Positions 34,570-44,131 of a stretch of 64,000 nt of DNA are shown one piece after another. A model generated the notes under the pieces. That model ran no database searches and had not been told where the DNA came from. It saw nothing but the letters and a program-made list of their open reading frames with translations. Every line of letters starts with the position of its first letter. Position 1 is the first letter of the stretch. Source of the DNA: Ramlibacter algicola. Its GTDB lineage: Bacteria > Pseudomonadota > Gammaproteobacteria > Burkholderiales > Burkholderiaceae_C. The stretch spans positions 2,294,001-2,358,000 of the forward strand of contig NZ_JAEDAO010000001.1 in NCBI RefSeq assembly GCF_016641735.1. Direction: 5' to 3'. The position numbers and the translations under genes were made by a program.

Positions 34570-36996
34570 GTGAACCCGGAGCCGTCGCCGCCGACCCGGC
34601 CGCGCGAACGCGCGGTGTGGCCGGTCGCCGCGGGCTACCTGGCATTCGGCCTGGCCTGGATCCTGTTCTCGGACCAGCTGGGAGACCTGTTCTTCCGCAA
34701 TCCCGACGCGCTCACGCGGTTCCAGACCTGGAAGGGCGTGGGCTTCGTCCTGTTCTCCACCCTGGTCGTGCTGTTCGCGCTGGGCGGCCAGGCCTTTCGC
34801 ATCCGGCGCCCGGCGCCCGAAGCCCGTGGCGCGCCGGTGCTCTGGTTGCTGTCGCTGCTCGTGCTCGCCACCGCGCTGCCGATGGTCGCGCTGCTCGGCT
34901 GGAGCATCCTGAAGGACGCGCAGGCCCGCATGGCGGCGTCGGAGGAATGGATCGCGGCGACGGCGGAGAACACGGCAGCGAAGGTGTCCGGGATGCTCGC
35001 CACCGACTTTCGCCTCGCCGTCGCCATCGCGCGGAATCCGGACGTGCGTGCGCTCCGGCCGCACGCCTGCGACGCGGTCAACGGGATGCTGCCCGATACC
35101 GACGAGGCGCCGATCTCGCTGGCGCTCCTGGACCGCGCAGGGGGCGTCGTCTGCGGGGACGGCGCGGGCTGGGACGGCGCGCCCCCGTGGTGGCGCAGCT
35201 TCCGCGAAGCGCCGCGCACGTTCCTCGCGCCGCTCGAGCAGGGGCCGGACGGGTGGCACTTCGCCGTCGTGCATCCGGTCCTCGGAGGATCGGGCCTGCC
35301 TGGGGCGGTGGTCCTGCGCGTGCCGGCGTCGGCCATGGAGGGCGCCATCGACGTCACGCTGCCGCGCAGCGGGCTGGTGGCCGTGCTCGACGGCGCGGAG
35401 CGACTGGTGGTGCGCTGGCCGGGCGAGTCGGAATTCGTCGGCCGGTCGGTGCGCGAGCTGCCGAACGCAGAGCGCTTGCGCGAGCACGCGAACTTCGCGG
35501 CGGAAGGCATCGATGGCGTGCAGCGCCTGTACGGCTCCCGCCCCGTGGGGGACACGGGATGGACCGTCGTCACGGGCGCCGCGCTGCAGGACGTGCACGC
35601 GCCCGTGCGCGACGCGGTGCTGCGATCGCTCGCGATCGGCCTCGCCGTCGTGGCGCTGTGCAGCTGGCTGGTCATGCGGCTGGCGGGCTCCATCACGCGG
35701 CCCCTGCGGGCCCTGCACCACACCGCCGCCGCGGCGGCGCTGGGCGACTTCGACCAGCGCGCGCCGGAAGCCGGGCCCGCGGAGCTGGCCGCCGTCGCCG
35801 CGGGTTTCAACCGGATGCTGGAACGCCTGCCTGAACTGCAGCGCGAGGTGCGCGAGTCCGCGCAGCGGACCGAGCAGCTGGTCGAGCGGCTCTCGCGGCA
35901 CGTGCCCAGCATGATCTTCGTGTACCGCCTTCCCGCCGGGGGGCGGGCCCGCTTCAGTTACGCCAGCCACGCCATCCACCGCATCTTCGGACTCACGCCC
36001 GCCGACGTGGAGCACGACGCGCAGCCGATGCTCGACCGCGTGCATCCGGACGACCGGGACCGTGTCGCGGACACGCTGCGCCGGTCCGTGCGCGAGCTGG
36101 TGCCGTTCGAGCTCGCTTACCGGGTCCTCCATCCCGACGGCCGCGTGCGCCACGTGCTCGCGCTCGCGGAGGCCGAGCCGTCGGAGGGCGAGACGGTGTG
36201 GTACGGCTCGGTGACGGACGTCACCGAACTGCGCGACAAGGAGGTGGCGCTGCGCGAAGCCAACGAGACGCTGGAGCAGCGCATCGCCGAGCGCACCGCC
36301 GACCTCGCGGCCGCGAACTCGGCGCTGGAGGCGTTCGCGTACTCGGTCGCGCACGACCTGCGCGCGCCGCTGCATTCGATCGAGGGCTTCACGGAGGGCG
36401 TCGACCACGCGCTGGCCGCGGGCGACGTGCCGCGCGCGCAGGGCTTCACGCGGCGCGTGCTGGCCAATGCGGTGCGCATGAACCTGTTGATCGACGGCTT
36501 CCTCGCGCTGGCGGGTGCGGCCCGGAACGAGCTGGACGAAGCGCCGTTCGACCTGGCGCGCGTGGTGCAGGGCGTGCTGGCGGACCTGGCGCCGCCACCG
36601 CACGCCACCGTCGACGTCGCGCCCCTGCCGCGCGTGCTGGGCGACGCCGCGAGCCTGCGGCAGGTCTGGATGAACCTGCTGTCCAACGCCCTGAAGTACA
36701 GCGCCAACCAGCCGCGCCCCGTGGTCCGCGTCGACTGGCGCCTGCAGGACGACGAGGCGCAGTTCAGCGTCGAGGACAACGGCGCCGGGTTCGACCCGGA
36801 CTACGCGCACAAGCTGTTCCAGCCGTTCTCGCGCCTGCACAAGCCGCAGGAATTCGAGGGCACCGGCGTGGGCCTGGCGATCGTGCGGCGCGTGGTGGAG
36901 CGGCACGGAGGCCGCGCCTGGGCCGAGGCCCGTGCGGAAGGCGGTTCACGCTTCTGGTTCTCGCTGCCCGCGGCACGCGTGCTCGGGCCGCGCTGA
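34570..36996 (+). CDS. Membrane sensor histidine kinase (Cache-like, HAMP, PAS, HisKA)
   Basis: The GTG start gives 808 residues. Membrane helices lie near 16-32, 53-72 and 88-110; an extracytoplasmic sensor region of about 240 residues follows, with a further helix near 352-372, a HAMP (about 373-425), a PAS domain (about 455-560), a coiled coil, HisKA with His595 (VAHDLRAPLHSIEGF) and HATPase (NLLSNALKYS, DNGAGFD, GTGVGLAIV). The HisKA type resembles phytochrome-like kinases. It has no receiver; the receiver-kinase gene downstream on the opposite strand could be a partner. Confidence 0.9.
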   Translation: MNPEPSPPTRPRERAVWPVAAGYLAFGLAWILFSDQLGDLFFRNPDALTRFQTWKGVGFVLFSTLVVLFALGGQAFRIRRPAPEARGAPVLWLLSLLVLATALPMVALLGWSILKDAQARMAASEEWIAATAENTAAKVSGMLATDFRLAVAIARNPDVRALRPHACDAVNGMLPDTDEAPISLALLDRAGGVVCGDGAGWDGAPPWWRSFREAPRTFLAPLEQGPDGWHFAVVHPVLGGSGLPGAVVLRVPASAMEGAIDVTLPRSGLVAVLDGAERLVVRWPGESEFVGRSVRELPNAERLREHANFAAEGIDGVQRLYGSRPVGDTGWTVVTGAALQDVHAPVRDAVLRSLAIGLAVVALCSWLVMRLAGSITRPLRALHHTAAAAALGDFDQRAPEAGPAELAAVAAGFNRMLERLPELQREVRESAQRTEQLVERLSRHVPSMIFVYRLPAGGRARFSYASHAIHRIFGLTPADVEHDAQPMLDRVHPDDRDRVADTLRRSVRELVPFELAYRVLHPDGRVRHVLALAEAEPSEGETVWYGSVTDVTELRDKEVALREANETLEQRIAERTADLAAANSALEAFAYSVAHDLRAPLHSIEGFTEGVDHALAAGDVPRAQGFTRRVLANAVRMNLLIDGFLALAGAARNELDEAPFDLARVVQGVLADLAPPPHATVDVAPLPRVLGDAASLRQVWMNLLSNALKYSANQPRPVVRVDWRLQDDEAQFSVEDNGAGFDPDYAHKLFQPFSRLHKPQEFEGTGVGLAIVRRVVERHGGRAWAEARAEGGSRFWFSLPAARVLGPR

Positions 36997-36999
36997 CGC

Positions 37000-38088
37000 T
37001 CAGAGGATCGCGCGGACCGCCACGCCGCGTCCCGGCGACGTGCGAATGTGCAGGCGGCCGCCGACCAGCTCGATGCGTTCGATCATCCCGTACAGGCCGA
37101 CGTTGTGCTCGCCGGGCTGTCCCGACAGCACCGTTGCCTTGTCGAACCCGATGCCGTCGTCGACGACCAGCACGGCGATGCGGTCATCCGGCAGGAACCG
37201 CAGGCGCACGTCCACGCGCGAGGCCTTGGCGTGGCGCACGACGTTGGCGGTGGCCTCCTGCACCAGCCGCACGGCGGCCGAGGCGTTCTCGCCCGGCCGC
37301 ACGGGCTCGATGCCGCGCGTCAGCACGCGCACCTGCAGGCCCGCCGGCTCGGCGAGGCGCTGCACGGCCGTCTGCACCGCGGTGGCCACGCCGAGCAGGT
37401 CCAGTTGCGCGGGCCGCAGCGAGAACGACAACGTGCGCACCTGGCCGATCGCGCCCTGCACCAGGTCGACCGCGGTCGCTGCATGGCGCTGGGCGGCCTC
37501 GGGCTCGGCGGCGCGCTGGGCCGCGTGCAGGTGGATCAGAACGCCGGTCAGCGTCTGGCCGAGCTGGTCGTGCAACTCGCGCGAGATCAACAACCGCTCG
37601 CGCTCCTGCGCCGCGACGGCGCGGGCCGACAGCCCCTTGAGGCGCTCGTAGGCGGCCGCGAGTTCGCCGGAGAGCCGGTCCTGCTCCACGACGCGGGTCC
37701 GTTCCTCGAGCACGCGGTCGATCACCTGCGGCAACGTCCCCAGCCGGTCCTTGGTGACGTAGTCCTTGGCCCCGCAGCGCAGCACGTGCACCGCCGCGTC
37801 CTCGCCGATCGCACGCGTGACGACCACCAGCGGCGTGCTGCTGCGGCACGCCGCGAGGATCTGCAGCGCGGCGTACGGCGAGAAGCGCGGCAGGTTGTAG
37901 TCGCACAGGATCATGTCGTACGGCTCGCCGATCGCCGCCGAGAACGACTCGGCGTCGTCGACGCGGTCGATCGTGTAGCGGCGATGCGGGGCGGCGCGCT
38001 CGAGGGCCAGCGCGACCAGTTCGGCGTCGTCGGGGTTGTCTTCGACGCACAGCAGGCGGACGGGGGAGGGCAGGGCGGAACTCGGCAC
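37000..38088 (-). CDS. Receiver-histidine kinase hybrid (NarX/DegS-type HisKA_3)
   Basis: The protein starts with a receiver domain (RLLCVEDNPDD, Asp63 in LCDYNLP, Lys in VTKD), then a coiled coil, a HisKA_3 domain with His173 (SRELHDQLGQTLTG) and a HATPase domain (EATANVVRHAKAS, DDGIGFD, GLYGMIERI). The GTG at 38088 is chosen because it places the receiver right at the N-terminus; the longer frame to 38334 runs over the divergent oxidase gene. There is no membrane helix. Its own receiver suggests control by another kinase. It converges with the sensor-kinase gene, with only 3 bases between the stop codons. Confidence 0.8.
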   Translation of the reverse strand: MPSSALPSPVRLLCVEDNPDDAELVALALERAAPHRRYTIDRVDDAESFSAAIGEPYDMILCDYNLPRFSPYAALQILAACRSSTPLVVVTRAIGEDAAVHVLRCGAKDYVTKDRLGTLPQVIDRVLEERTRVVEQDRLSGELAAAYERLKGLSARAVAAQERERLLISRELHDQLGQTLTGVLIHLHAAQRAAEPEAAQRHAATAVDLVQGAIGQVRTLSFSLRPAQLDLLGVATAVQTAVQRLAEPAGLQVRVLTRGIEPVRPGENASAAVRLVQEATANVVRHAKASRVDVRLRFLPDDRIAVLVVDDGIGFDKATVLSGQPGEHNVGLYGMIERIELVGGRLHIRTSPGRGVAVRAIL

Positions 38089-38197
38089 GATCGGGGCGGG
38101 GCAGTGTAGCGGGCCGGCCGGGGCCGCGGGTGCGAGAATGCCGCGCCTCGTGGGCCGCCGGGTCTCGGCGGCGCGAAAAGCAGCAGTGGGAGCGTGG

Positions 38198-39310
38198 ATG
38201 GACCAGGTCGATGCGGTGGTGGTGGGAGCGGGCGCGGTCGGCCTGGCGGTCGGGCGCGCGCTGGCACGCGCGGGCCATGAAACCGTGGTCCTGGAAGCGC
38301 AGCCGGGCATCGGCCAGGGCGTGAGCTCGCGCAACAGCGAGGTGATCCACGCCGGGCTGTACTACGCGCCCGGCTCGCTCAAGGCCCGCGTCTGCGTGCG
38401 GGGCAAGGAATTGCTCTACGCACTCTGCGCCAGCCACGGCGTCGACCACCGCCGCTGCGGCAAGCTGACCGTCGCGACCAGCGAGGAGGACCTGGCCGCC
38501 TTGCGCGGGCTGCAGGCGCGCGCGGTCGCCAACGGGGTGCCGGTGCAATGGCTCGAAGCGCGCGAGGCGATCGCGCTGGAGCCTGCCTTGCAGTGCCTCG
38601 CCGCGCTGCACTCGCCGACCACGGGCATCGTCGACAGCCACCAGTTCATGCTGGCCCTGCAGGGCGACCTGGAGCGCGATGGCGGGATGGTGGCCCTCGC
38701 GTCCGCGGTGCAAGGCGCGCAACTCGCGGAACGTGACGGCGAGCCGCACGTGGTGCGGCTTGCCGATGGCAGCGAACTGGCCGCCACGCGGCTGGTGAAC
38801 GCGGCCTCGCTGCATGCCTGCGCGCTCGCGCGGCAGTTCGACGGGCTGGACGCACGCTTCGTGCCGCGCGAGTGGTTCGCCAAGGGCAACTACTACGCGC
38901 TGCAAGGCCGCGCGCCGTTCTCGCATCTCATCTATCCGGCGCCAGGCGATGCGCACCTGGGCACGCACCTGACGCTGGACCTGGGCGGCCAGGCCAAGTT
39001 CGGCCCCGACCTCGAGTGGCTCGACGTGCAGTCGCCGGAGGAGATCGACTACGCGGTCGATCCGGCGCGCGCGGATGGCTTCTATGCCGAGGTGCGCAAG
39101 TACTGGCCCGGGCTGCCGGACGGCGTCCTGCATCCCAGCTACAGCGGCGTGCGGCCCAAGATCCACGGGCCGCACGAGAAGGCGGCCGATTTCCGCATCG
39201 ACGGGCCGGCGCTGCACGGCGTGCCGGGGCTGGTGAACCTGTTCGGCATCGAGTCCCCGGGCCTCACGAGCGCGCTGGCGATCGCCGAGGATGTCGCCGC
39301 GCTGCTCTAG
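38198..39310 (+). CDS. lhgO: FAD-dependent oxidase, L-2-hydroxyglutarate oxidase (LhgO)-like
   Basis: The 370-residue enzyme has an N-terminal FAD-binding motif (VVVGAGAVGLAVGRALARAG), the run SSRNSEVIHAGLYYAPGSLKA typical of LhgO/L2HGDH proteins, and the C-terminal YSGVRPKIHG and NLFGIESPGLTSALAIAE. It should oxidise an L-2-hydroxy acid (L-2-hydroxyglutarate in known members) and pass electrons to the membrane. The start ATG at 38198 has only a weak ribosome site. Its TAG stop is part of the left end of the repeat element that follows. Confidence 0.85.
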   Translation: MDQVDAVVVGAGAVGLAVGRALARAGHETVVLEAQPGIGQGVSSRNSEVIHAGLYYAPGSLKARVCVRGKELLYALCASHGVDHRRCGKLTVATSEEDLAALRGLQARAVANGVPVQWLEAREAIALEPALQCLAALHSPTTGIVDSHQFMLALQGDLERDGGMVALASAVQGAQLAERDGEPHVVRLADGSELAATRLVNAASLHACALARQFDGLDARFVPREWFAKGNYYALQGRAPFSHLIYPAPGDAHLGTHLTLDLGGQAKFGPDLEWLDVQSPEEIDYAVDPARADGFYAEVRKYWPGLPDGVLHPSYSGVRPKIHGPHEKAADFRIDGPALHGVPGLVNLFGIESPGLTSALAIAEDVAALL

Positions 39311-39579
39311 GAGCCTGGGCGGCAGAGAGACGGCCCGCGCCGCGACCAGAAACGCGTCAGGCTAGGCGCGGTCCGACGCGCTGTACTCGATGTACAGAAG
39401 GAGGCCGTAACGACGCATGGCGCGTTTCTGGTCACGGCCCGGAGGGTTGGGCCGATAAGAGGCCATATGCGTCGTTGGCGCCACGGGTCCAGCCGGCCAG
39501 GCTGGACCCGCGCCCGCGCCTAGACTCTGGCCCCTTCTCGGCCCAACGCGGACCCGTCTCTCTGCCGCCCAGGCTCCTA
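39308..39579. mobile_element. MITE-like element with 26-bp perfect inverted ends
   Basis: The segment is bounded by a 26-base sequence (39308-39333) repeated as its exact reverse complement (39554-39579). Each end begins with TA, which fits a TA target duplication with 24-base terminal repeats, as in mariner/IS630-derived MITEs. The interior holds further paired arms: 39344-39356 with 39421-39433 (13 of 13), 39362-39371 with 39514-39523, 39409-39418 with 39467-39476, 39446-39464 with 39529-39547 (17 of 19), and local hairpins at 39381-39397 and 39484-39510 (11-bp stem). It has no ORF of its own. The first three bases of both ends are the TAG stop codons of lhgO and pyrD. A bidirectional terminator is another possible role. 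Confidence 0.7.
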
Positions 39580-40614
39580 CCTGAGGGCGCGCAGCGCCTT
39601 CGCGACCTCGGGGACGATCGCGGGCCCGCGGTAGATCAGGCCCGTGTAGACCTGCACGACATCCGCGCCGGCGCGGATCTTGGTCGCCGCGTCCTCGCCG
39701 GAGAGGATGCCGCCGACGCCGATGATGGGGAACGAAGATCCCAGCGCCGCGCGCAGTTGCGCAATCACGCGGTTGCTGGCGCCCAGCACCGGCGCTCCGC
39801 TGAGGCCGCCGGCTTCCCCGCCATGCTCCATGCCCTTGACCGCGTCGCGCGACAGCGTGGTGTTGGTGGCGATGACGCCGTCCATGCCGTGCCGGCGCAA
39901 GGTCGCCGCGATCACGTCGACCTGCGCCTCGTCCAGGTCGGGCGCGATCTTCACGAACAGCGGCACGCGGCGGCCGTGCTCGCGCGCGAGCGCCTCGCGG
40001 CGCTCGGCCAGGGCGGAAAGCAGTGCATCCAGCGCTTCGTCCGACTGCAGCGCGCGCAGGTTCTTCGTGTTCGGGCTCGAGATGTTGACCGTCACGTAGT
40101 CGGCGTGCGGGTACACGCCGGACAGCCCGAGCAGGTAGTCGTCGGTGGCGCGCTCGATCGGCGTCGCGGCGTTCTTGCCGATGTTCAGGCCCAGCAGGCG
40201 CCCGCGGCTGCGGAACGAGGAGCGCTTCACGTTGGCGACGAAGGCGTCCAGCCCGTCGTTGTTGAAGCCGAGCCGGTTGATCAGGGCGTTGGCCTGCGGC
40301 AGGCGGAACATGCGCGGCTTCGGGTTGCCGGGCTGCGGCAGCGGCGTCACGGTGCCCACCTCGACGAAGCCGAAACCCATGCCGCCCAGCGCGTCGATGC
40401 AGCGCGCGTTCTTGTCCAGCCCGGCGGCGAGGCCGACGCGGTTCGGGAAGCGCAGCCCGGCCAGCTCGATCGGGTCCTCGACGAAGGGCGCGCACCAGGC
40501 CAGCGCCAGCGGCGTGCCCTGCAGTTTCTGCAGCGTGCCGAGCGTCAGGTCATGCGCCGCTTCCGGGTCGAGGCCGAACAGGAAGGGACGCGCGAGGGAG
40601 TAGGGCAGGGGCAT
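39577..40614 (-). CDS. pyrD: Dihydroorotate dehydrogenase (quinone), class 2
   Basis: The 345-residue enzyme has the N-terminal helical extension of class 2 enzymes ([18 protein letters not shown]) for the membrane, and FMN/substrate motifs [29 protein letters not shown] (catalytic Ser in NISSPNT), FVKIAPDL and [11 protein letters not shown]. It oxidises dihydroorotate to orotate with quinone in pyrimidine synthesis. The stop codon lies in the right end of the repeat element. Divergent from rpiA, 42 bases apart. Confidence 0.97.
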   Translation of the reverse strand: MPLPYSLARPFLFGLDPEAAHDLTLGTLQKLQGTPLALAWCAPFVEDPIELAGLRFPNRVGLAAGLDKNARCIDALGGMGFGFVEVGTVTPLPQPGNPKPRMFRLPQANALINRLGFNNDGLDAFVANVKRSSFRSRGRLLGLNIGKNAATPIERATDDYLLGLSGVYPHADYVTVNISSPNTKNLRALQSDEALDALLSALAERREALAREHGRRVPLFVKIAPDLDEAQVDVIAATLRRHGMDGVIATNTTLSRDAVKGMEHGGEAGGLSGAPVLGASNRVIAQLRAALGSSFPIIGVGGILSGEDAATKIRAGADVVQVYTGLIYRGPAIVPEVAKALRALR

Positions 40615-40656
40615 GGATAATTCTTCGCATCAGCAACGCAACCCCGGGATTGTCGC

Positions 40657-41328
40657 GTGACCCAGGATGAATTGAAGGGCCTGGTCGGCCAGGCCGCCTT
40701 GCAGTACGTGGTGCCCGGCGAGATCGTGGGCGTCGGCACCGGGTCGACGGTGAACAGGTTCATCGAGGCCCTCGCCTCCATGAAGGACCGCATTCCCGGC
40801 GCGGTGTCCAGCTCGGTGGCGTCGACCGAGCGCCTGCGCGCGATCGGCGTGCGCGTGTTCGATGCCAACGAGGTCGGCGAGCTGTCGGTCTACATCGATG
40901 GCGCCGACGAGATCGACGGCCGCGGCCACATGGTCAAGGGCGGCGGCGCGGCGCTCACGCGCGAGAAGATCGTCGCGGCGCAATCGCGGCGCTTCGTCTG
41001 CATCGCGGACGAGAGCAAGCTGGTGGAGGCGCTGGGCGCGTTCCCGATCCCGGTGGAAGTGATCCCGATGGCCACGGCGCGCATCACGCGCCAGTTCGCC
41101 GCCATGGGCGGGCAGGCCCGCCTGCGCGCCAAGGACGGCGCGCCGCTGGTGACCGACAACGGCCAGCACATCCTCGACGTGTCCGGCCTGCGCGTCACCG
41201 ACCCGCTGCGCTTCGAGAGCGACGTCAACCAGTGGCCCGGGGTGGTGACGGTGGGCGTGTTCGCGCACCAGAAGGCCGCCGTGTGCCTGCTGGGCACGGC
41301 CAAAGGCGTGCGGACGATCGAGTACTGA
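40657..41328 (+). CDS. rpiA: Ribose-5-phosphate isomerase A
   Basis: The 223-residue enzyme shows the RpiA motifs [20 protein letters not shown] (catalytic Asp) and [14 protein letters not shown] (catalytic Glu and Lys). It interconverts ribulose-5-phosphate and ribose-5-phosphate. Start GTG at 40657. Its tail faces the glutaredoxin-like gene with a 22-base gap. Confidence 0.97.
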   Translation: MTQDELKGLVGQAALQYVVPGEIVGVGTGSTVNRFIEALASMKDRIPGAVSSSVASTERLRAIGVRVFDANEVGELSVYIDGADEIDGRGHMVKGGGAALTREKIVAAQSRRFVCIADESKLVEALGAFPIPVEVIPMATARITRQFAAMGGQARLRAKDGAPLVTDNGQHILDVSGLRVTDPLRFESDVNQWPGVVTVGVFAHQKAAVCLLGTAKGVRTIEY

Positions 41329-41350
41329 GGCGGCGCGAGGCCGCCCGCGA

Positions 41351-42007
41351 TCAGAACTGGATGCCGGCCGGGTTGTTCGGCGGCGGCTCCGACGGCGCGG
41401 TCGGCGTCGTGCGGGCTTGCGGGGCGGACTGCGCAGCCGCATCGGGCGCCGCCGCAACCGGCTTGGCGACCACCACCAGCGGCGTCGCCGCGGCCTGGCG
41501 GTAGCCCGGCGGCAGTTGCGACGAGCGCGGATAGCCCGCGGCATCGAGGAACTGCGTCCACTCGGCTTCCGAATAGCCCGAGAGCTGCTGGCCACCGATG
41601 GTGAGGAACGGCAGGTTCACGTTGCCCGACAGGCGTTGCAGCGCGGACACGTCGTCCTGCGTGCTGACGGTCTTCTCGGTGAACGGGATGCCGCGCGCGT
41701 TGAGGAACACGCGCGCCGAGCCGCAGGGGGCGCACTCGGGGCCGCTGTAGAAGGTGACGGGGTAGCGCGCGGTGACCTGCCGCAGCTCGTAGGGGAGCGA
41801 CGCCGTGCCGGACCCGCCTTGCCCACCGGCCACCGCCGGGCCGGGCCGCGCCTGGCCCTTGGCGTCCGCCGGTGGCGGCTGGTCCGAATAGGTGACGCGG
41901 CCGTCGGGGCCGATGATGCGGTAGACCTGCGCGCCGGCAACGCCGGCCACGAGGGCGAGAGCGGCGGCCGCCAGGCGGCGCGCGGCTCGGGAACGGTCCT
42001 TCAACAT
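41351..42007 (-). CDS. Exported DUF4124 and glutaredoxin-like protein
   Basis: The 218-residue protein has a signal peptide (about 8-27, GVAGAQ), a short DUF4124 segment (VYRIIGPDGRVTYSDQPP) and a glutaredoxin-like domain (about 78-155) with CAPC active site (GPECAPCGSARVFL), the cis-Pro run VNLPFLTIGG and GYSEAEWTQFLD. A Pro/Ala-rich tail follows. It is probably a periplasmic thiol protein. It lies 29 bases downstream of the oligopeptidase gene on the same strand. Confidence 0.85.
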   Translation of the reverse strand: MLKDRSRAARRLAAAALALVAGVAGAQVYRIIGPDGRVTYSDQPPPADAKGQARPGPAVAGGQGGSGTASLPYELRQVTARYPVTFYSGPECAPCGSARVFLNARGIPFTEKTVSTQDDVSALQRLSGNVNLPFLTIGGQQLSGYSEAEWTQFLDAAGYPRSSQLPPGYRQAAATPLVVVAKPVAAAPDAAAQSAPQARTTPTAPSEPPPNNPAGIQF

Positions 42008-42036
42008 GCGATCCCCCTCCGGTTGACTGCTACTCC

Positions 42037-44064
42037 TCAGGCCATGCCCTGGTGCCGCAGCAAGGCGTCGATGCTCGGCTCGCGGCCGCGGAACGCCTTG
42101 AAGGACTCCATCGCGGGCCGGCTGCCGCCGGCTTCGAGGATGGCCCGGCGGTATTGTCGCCCGGTTTCCACGCTCGGGGAACCGTCGCTGCCCATGGTTT
42201 CCTCGAACGCGGACCACGCGTCGGCGGACAGCACCTCGGCCCACTTGTAGCTGTAGTAACCCGCGGCGTAGCCGCCCGCGAAGATGTGGCTGAAGGTGTT
42301 GGCGGTGCGGCTGAAGGCCGGCGCCGGCAGCACGGCGACCTCCTCGCGCACGCGGCGCAGCAGGTCCATGAAGTCGCCGTCCGGCTGCATGTGCAGCACC
42401 ATGTCGTACAGCGCGTATTCCACCTGGCGCAGCGTCGCGAGGCCGCTCTGGAAGTTCTTCGCGGCCAGCATCTTGTCGAACAGCGGGCGCGGCAGCGGCT
42501 GGCCGGTGTCGACGTGCGACGTCATGTGGCGGAGCACGTTCCACTCCCAGCAGAAGTTCTCCATGAACTGGCTGGGCAGTTCCACCGCGTCCCACTCGAC
42601 GCCGCTGATGCCCGCCACGTCGCGTTCGTCGACGCGCGTGAGCATGTGGTGCAGGCCGTGGCCCGACTCGTGGAACAGCGTGATCACGTCGTCGTGCGTG
42701 AGCAACGGCGGCTTGCCCTCGACGCCTTCGGCGAAGTTGCACACCAGGTGTGCCACCGGCGTCTGCAGGCTCCCGGTGTCCGGGCGCACCCAGCGCGAGC
42801 GCACTTCGTCCATCCACGCGCCACCGCGCTTGCCCGTGCGCGCGGCCGGGTCCAGGTAGAACTGGCCCACCAGCTCGCCCGCGCGCTCGAGGCGGAAGAA
42901 CTCCACGCCGTCCGTCCAGACCGGCGCCTCGTCGCGGCGGATCTCGACCTCGAACAGGGTCTCGATGATCTTGAACAGGCCGGCCAGCACCTTGGGCGCG
43001 GTGAAGTACTCCTTGACCTCCTGCTCGCTGAACGCGTAGCGGTGCTCCTTCAGCTTCTCGGCGATGAAGGTCCAGTCCCAGGCCTGCGGGTCGGCGATGC
43101 CCAGCTGCTCGCTGGCGAACGCGCGCATGTCGGCGACGTCCTTCTCCGCGTGCGGGCGTGCCTTGGCCGCCAGCTCGCGCAGGAACTTGACCACCTGCGC
43201 CGGCGAGTCGGCCATCTTCGGCACCAGGGACACTTCGGCGAAGTTCTTGTAGCCAAGCAACTGCGCCTCTTCCTGCCGCAGCGCGAGGATCTCGCGGATG
43301 TTCGCCGCATTGTCGAACTTCACCAGCTCGCCCCCGGCCTGGTCGCTGGCCCGAGTGACGTAGGCGCGGTACATGCGCTCGCGCAGCGGGCGGCTGGTCG
43401 CGAACTGCATCACCGGCAGGTAGCTGGGCATCTTCAGCGTGAGCTTGTGGCCGTCCTTGCCCTCGGATTCGGCGGCCGCACGCGCCGCGGCCACGATGTC
43501 GTCCGGCACGCCGGCGAGTTCTTCGAGCGACGCGTAATAGGCGAAAGCGTCCGTCGCATCGAGCGCGTTCTCGCTGAACTTCTGGCCCAGCTCGGCCTGC
43601 CGTTCCTGGATGGCGGCGAAGCGCTCCTTGGCCGCGCCCTGCAGTTCGGCGCCGCCGAGCACGAAATTGCGGATCGCGTTCTTCAGCGCCTGGCGCTGGT
43701 CCGGCGTGAGCGTGTTCAGGTCGATCGCCTTGTACTTGGCGTACAGGCGCTCGTCCGCGCCCAGGCGGGTCCAGAACTCGGTGACCCTGGGCAGCACGTC
43801 GTTGTACGCGGCGCGCAGCTCCGGCGTGTCGGCCACGCCATTGAGGTGGCTGACGGCGCTCCACGCGCGGCTGAGCCGCTCGGTGGTGCAGTCCAGGCGC
43901 GTCGAGAGCGCCTTCCATTCGGCCGGAAAGCCGGGGGCGACCACCGCTTCGAGGGCGGCTTCGCTGTCGGCCAGCAGCTGGTCGATCGCGGGAACGACGT
44001 GCTCGGGCCGGATCTGGTCGAACAGGGGCAGGCCGCCGGTGGAAAGCAGGGGATTCGTGGGCAT
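42037..44064 (-). CDS. prlC: Oligopeptidase A, M3 family metallopeptidase
   Basis: The ATG at 44064 gives 675 residues, usual for PrlC/OpdA. The zinc motif is HESGHGLHH (HExxH) near residue 470, followed by the ELPSQFMENFCWEW segment that carries the third ligand Glu. It degrades peptides, including cleaved signal peptides, in the cytoplasm. A more upstream GTG at 44097 is possible but adds only 11 residues without family support. Confidence 0.95.
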   Translation of the reverse strand: MPTNPLLSTGGLPLFDQIRPEHVVPAIDQLLADSEAALEAVVAPGFPAEWKALSTRLDCTTERLSRAWSAVSHLNGVADTPELRAAYNDVLPRVTEFWTRLGADERLYAKYKAIDLNTLTPDQRQALKNAIRNFVLGGAELQGAAKERFAAIQERQAELGQKFSENALDATDAFAYYASLEELAGVPDDIVAAARAAAESEGKDGHKLTLKMPSYLPVMQFATSRPLRERMYRAYVTRASDQAGGELVKFDNAANIREILALRQEEAQLLGYKNFAEVSLVPKMADSPAQVVKFLRELAAKARPHAEKDVADMRAFASEQLGIADPQAWDWTFIAEKLKEHRYAFSEQEVKEYFTAPKVLAGLFKIIETLFEVEIRRDEAPVWTDGVEFFRLERAGELVGQFYLDPAARTGKRGGAWMDEVRSRWVRPDTGSLQTPVAHLVCNFAEGVEGKPPLLTHDDVITLFHESGHGLHHMLTRVDERDVAGISGVEWDAVELPSQFMENFCWEWNVLRHMTSHVDTGQPLPRPLFDKMLAAKNFQSGLATLRQVEYALYDMVLHMQPDGDFMDLLRRVREEVAVLPAPAFSRTANTFSHIFAGGYAAGYYSYKWAEVLSADAWSAFEETMGSDGSPSVETGRQYRRAILEAGGSRPAMESFKAFRGREPSIDALLRHQGMA

Positions 44065-44131
44065 GCCCCGATTTTGGGGCACGGCCCGGGTTCCCAACCC
44101 CGGGCGGGATTGCCGATGGCAATCGCCGCGA

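Noticed and set aside
28062..36906. Very long minus-strand open frames (over 1200 codons) opposite the Che genes and the sensor kinase
   Set aside because: Same reason: compositional shadows in the frame opposite GC-rich third positions; no motif, no ribosome site.
34570..38088. The sensor kinase and the receiver-kinase as a clear two-component pair
   Set aside because: They are convergent and belong to different kinase families; a functional link is possible but not supported by the sequence.
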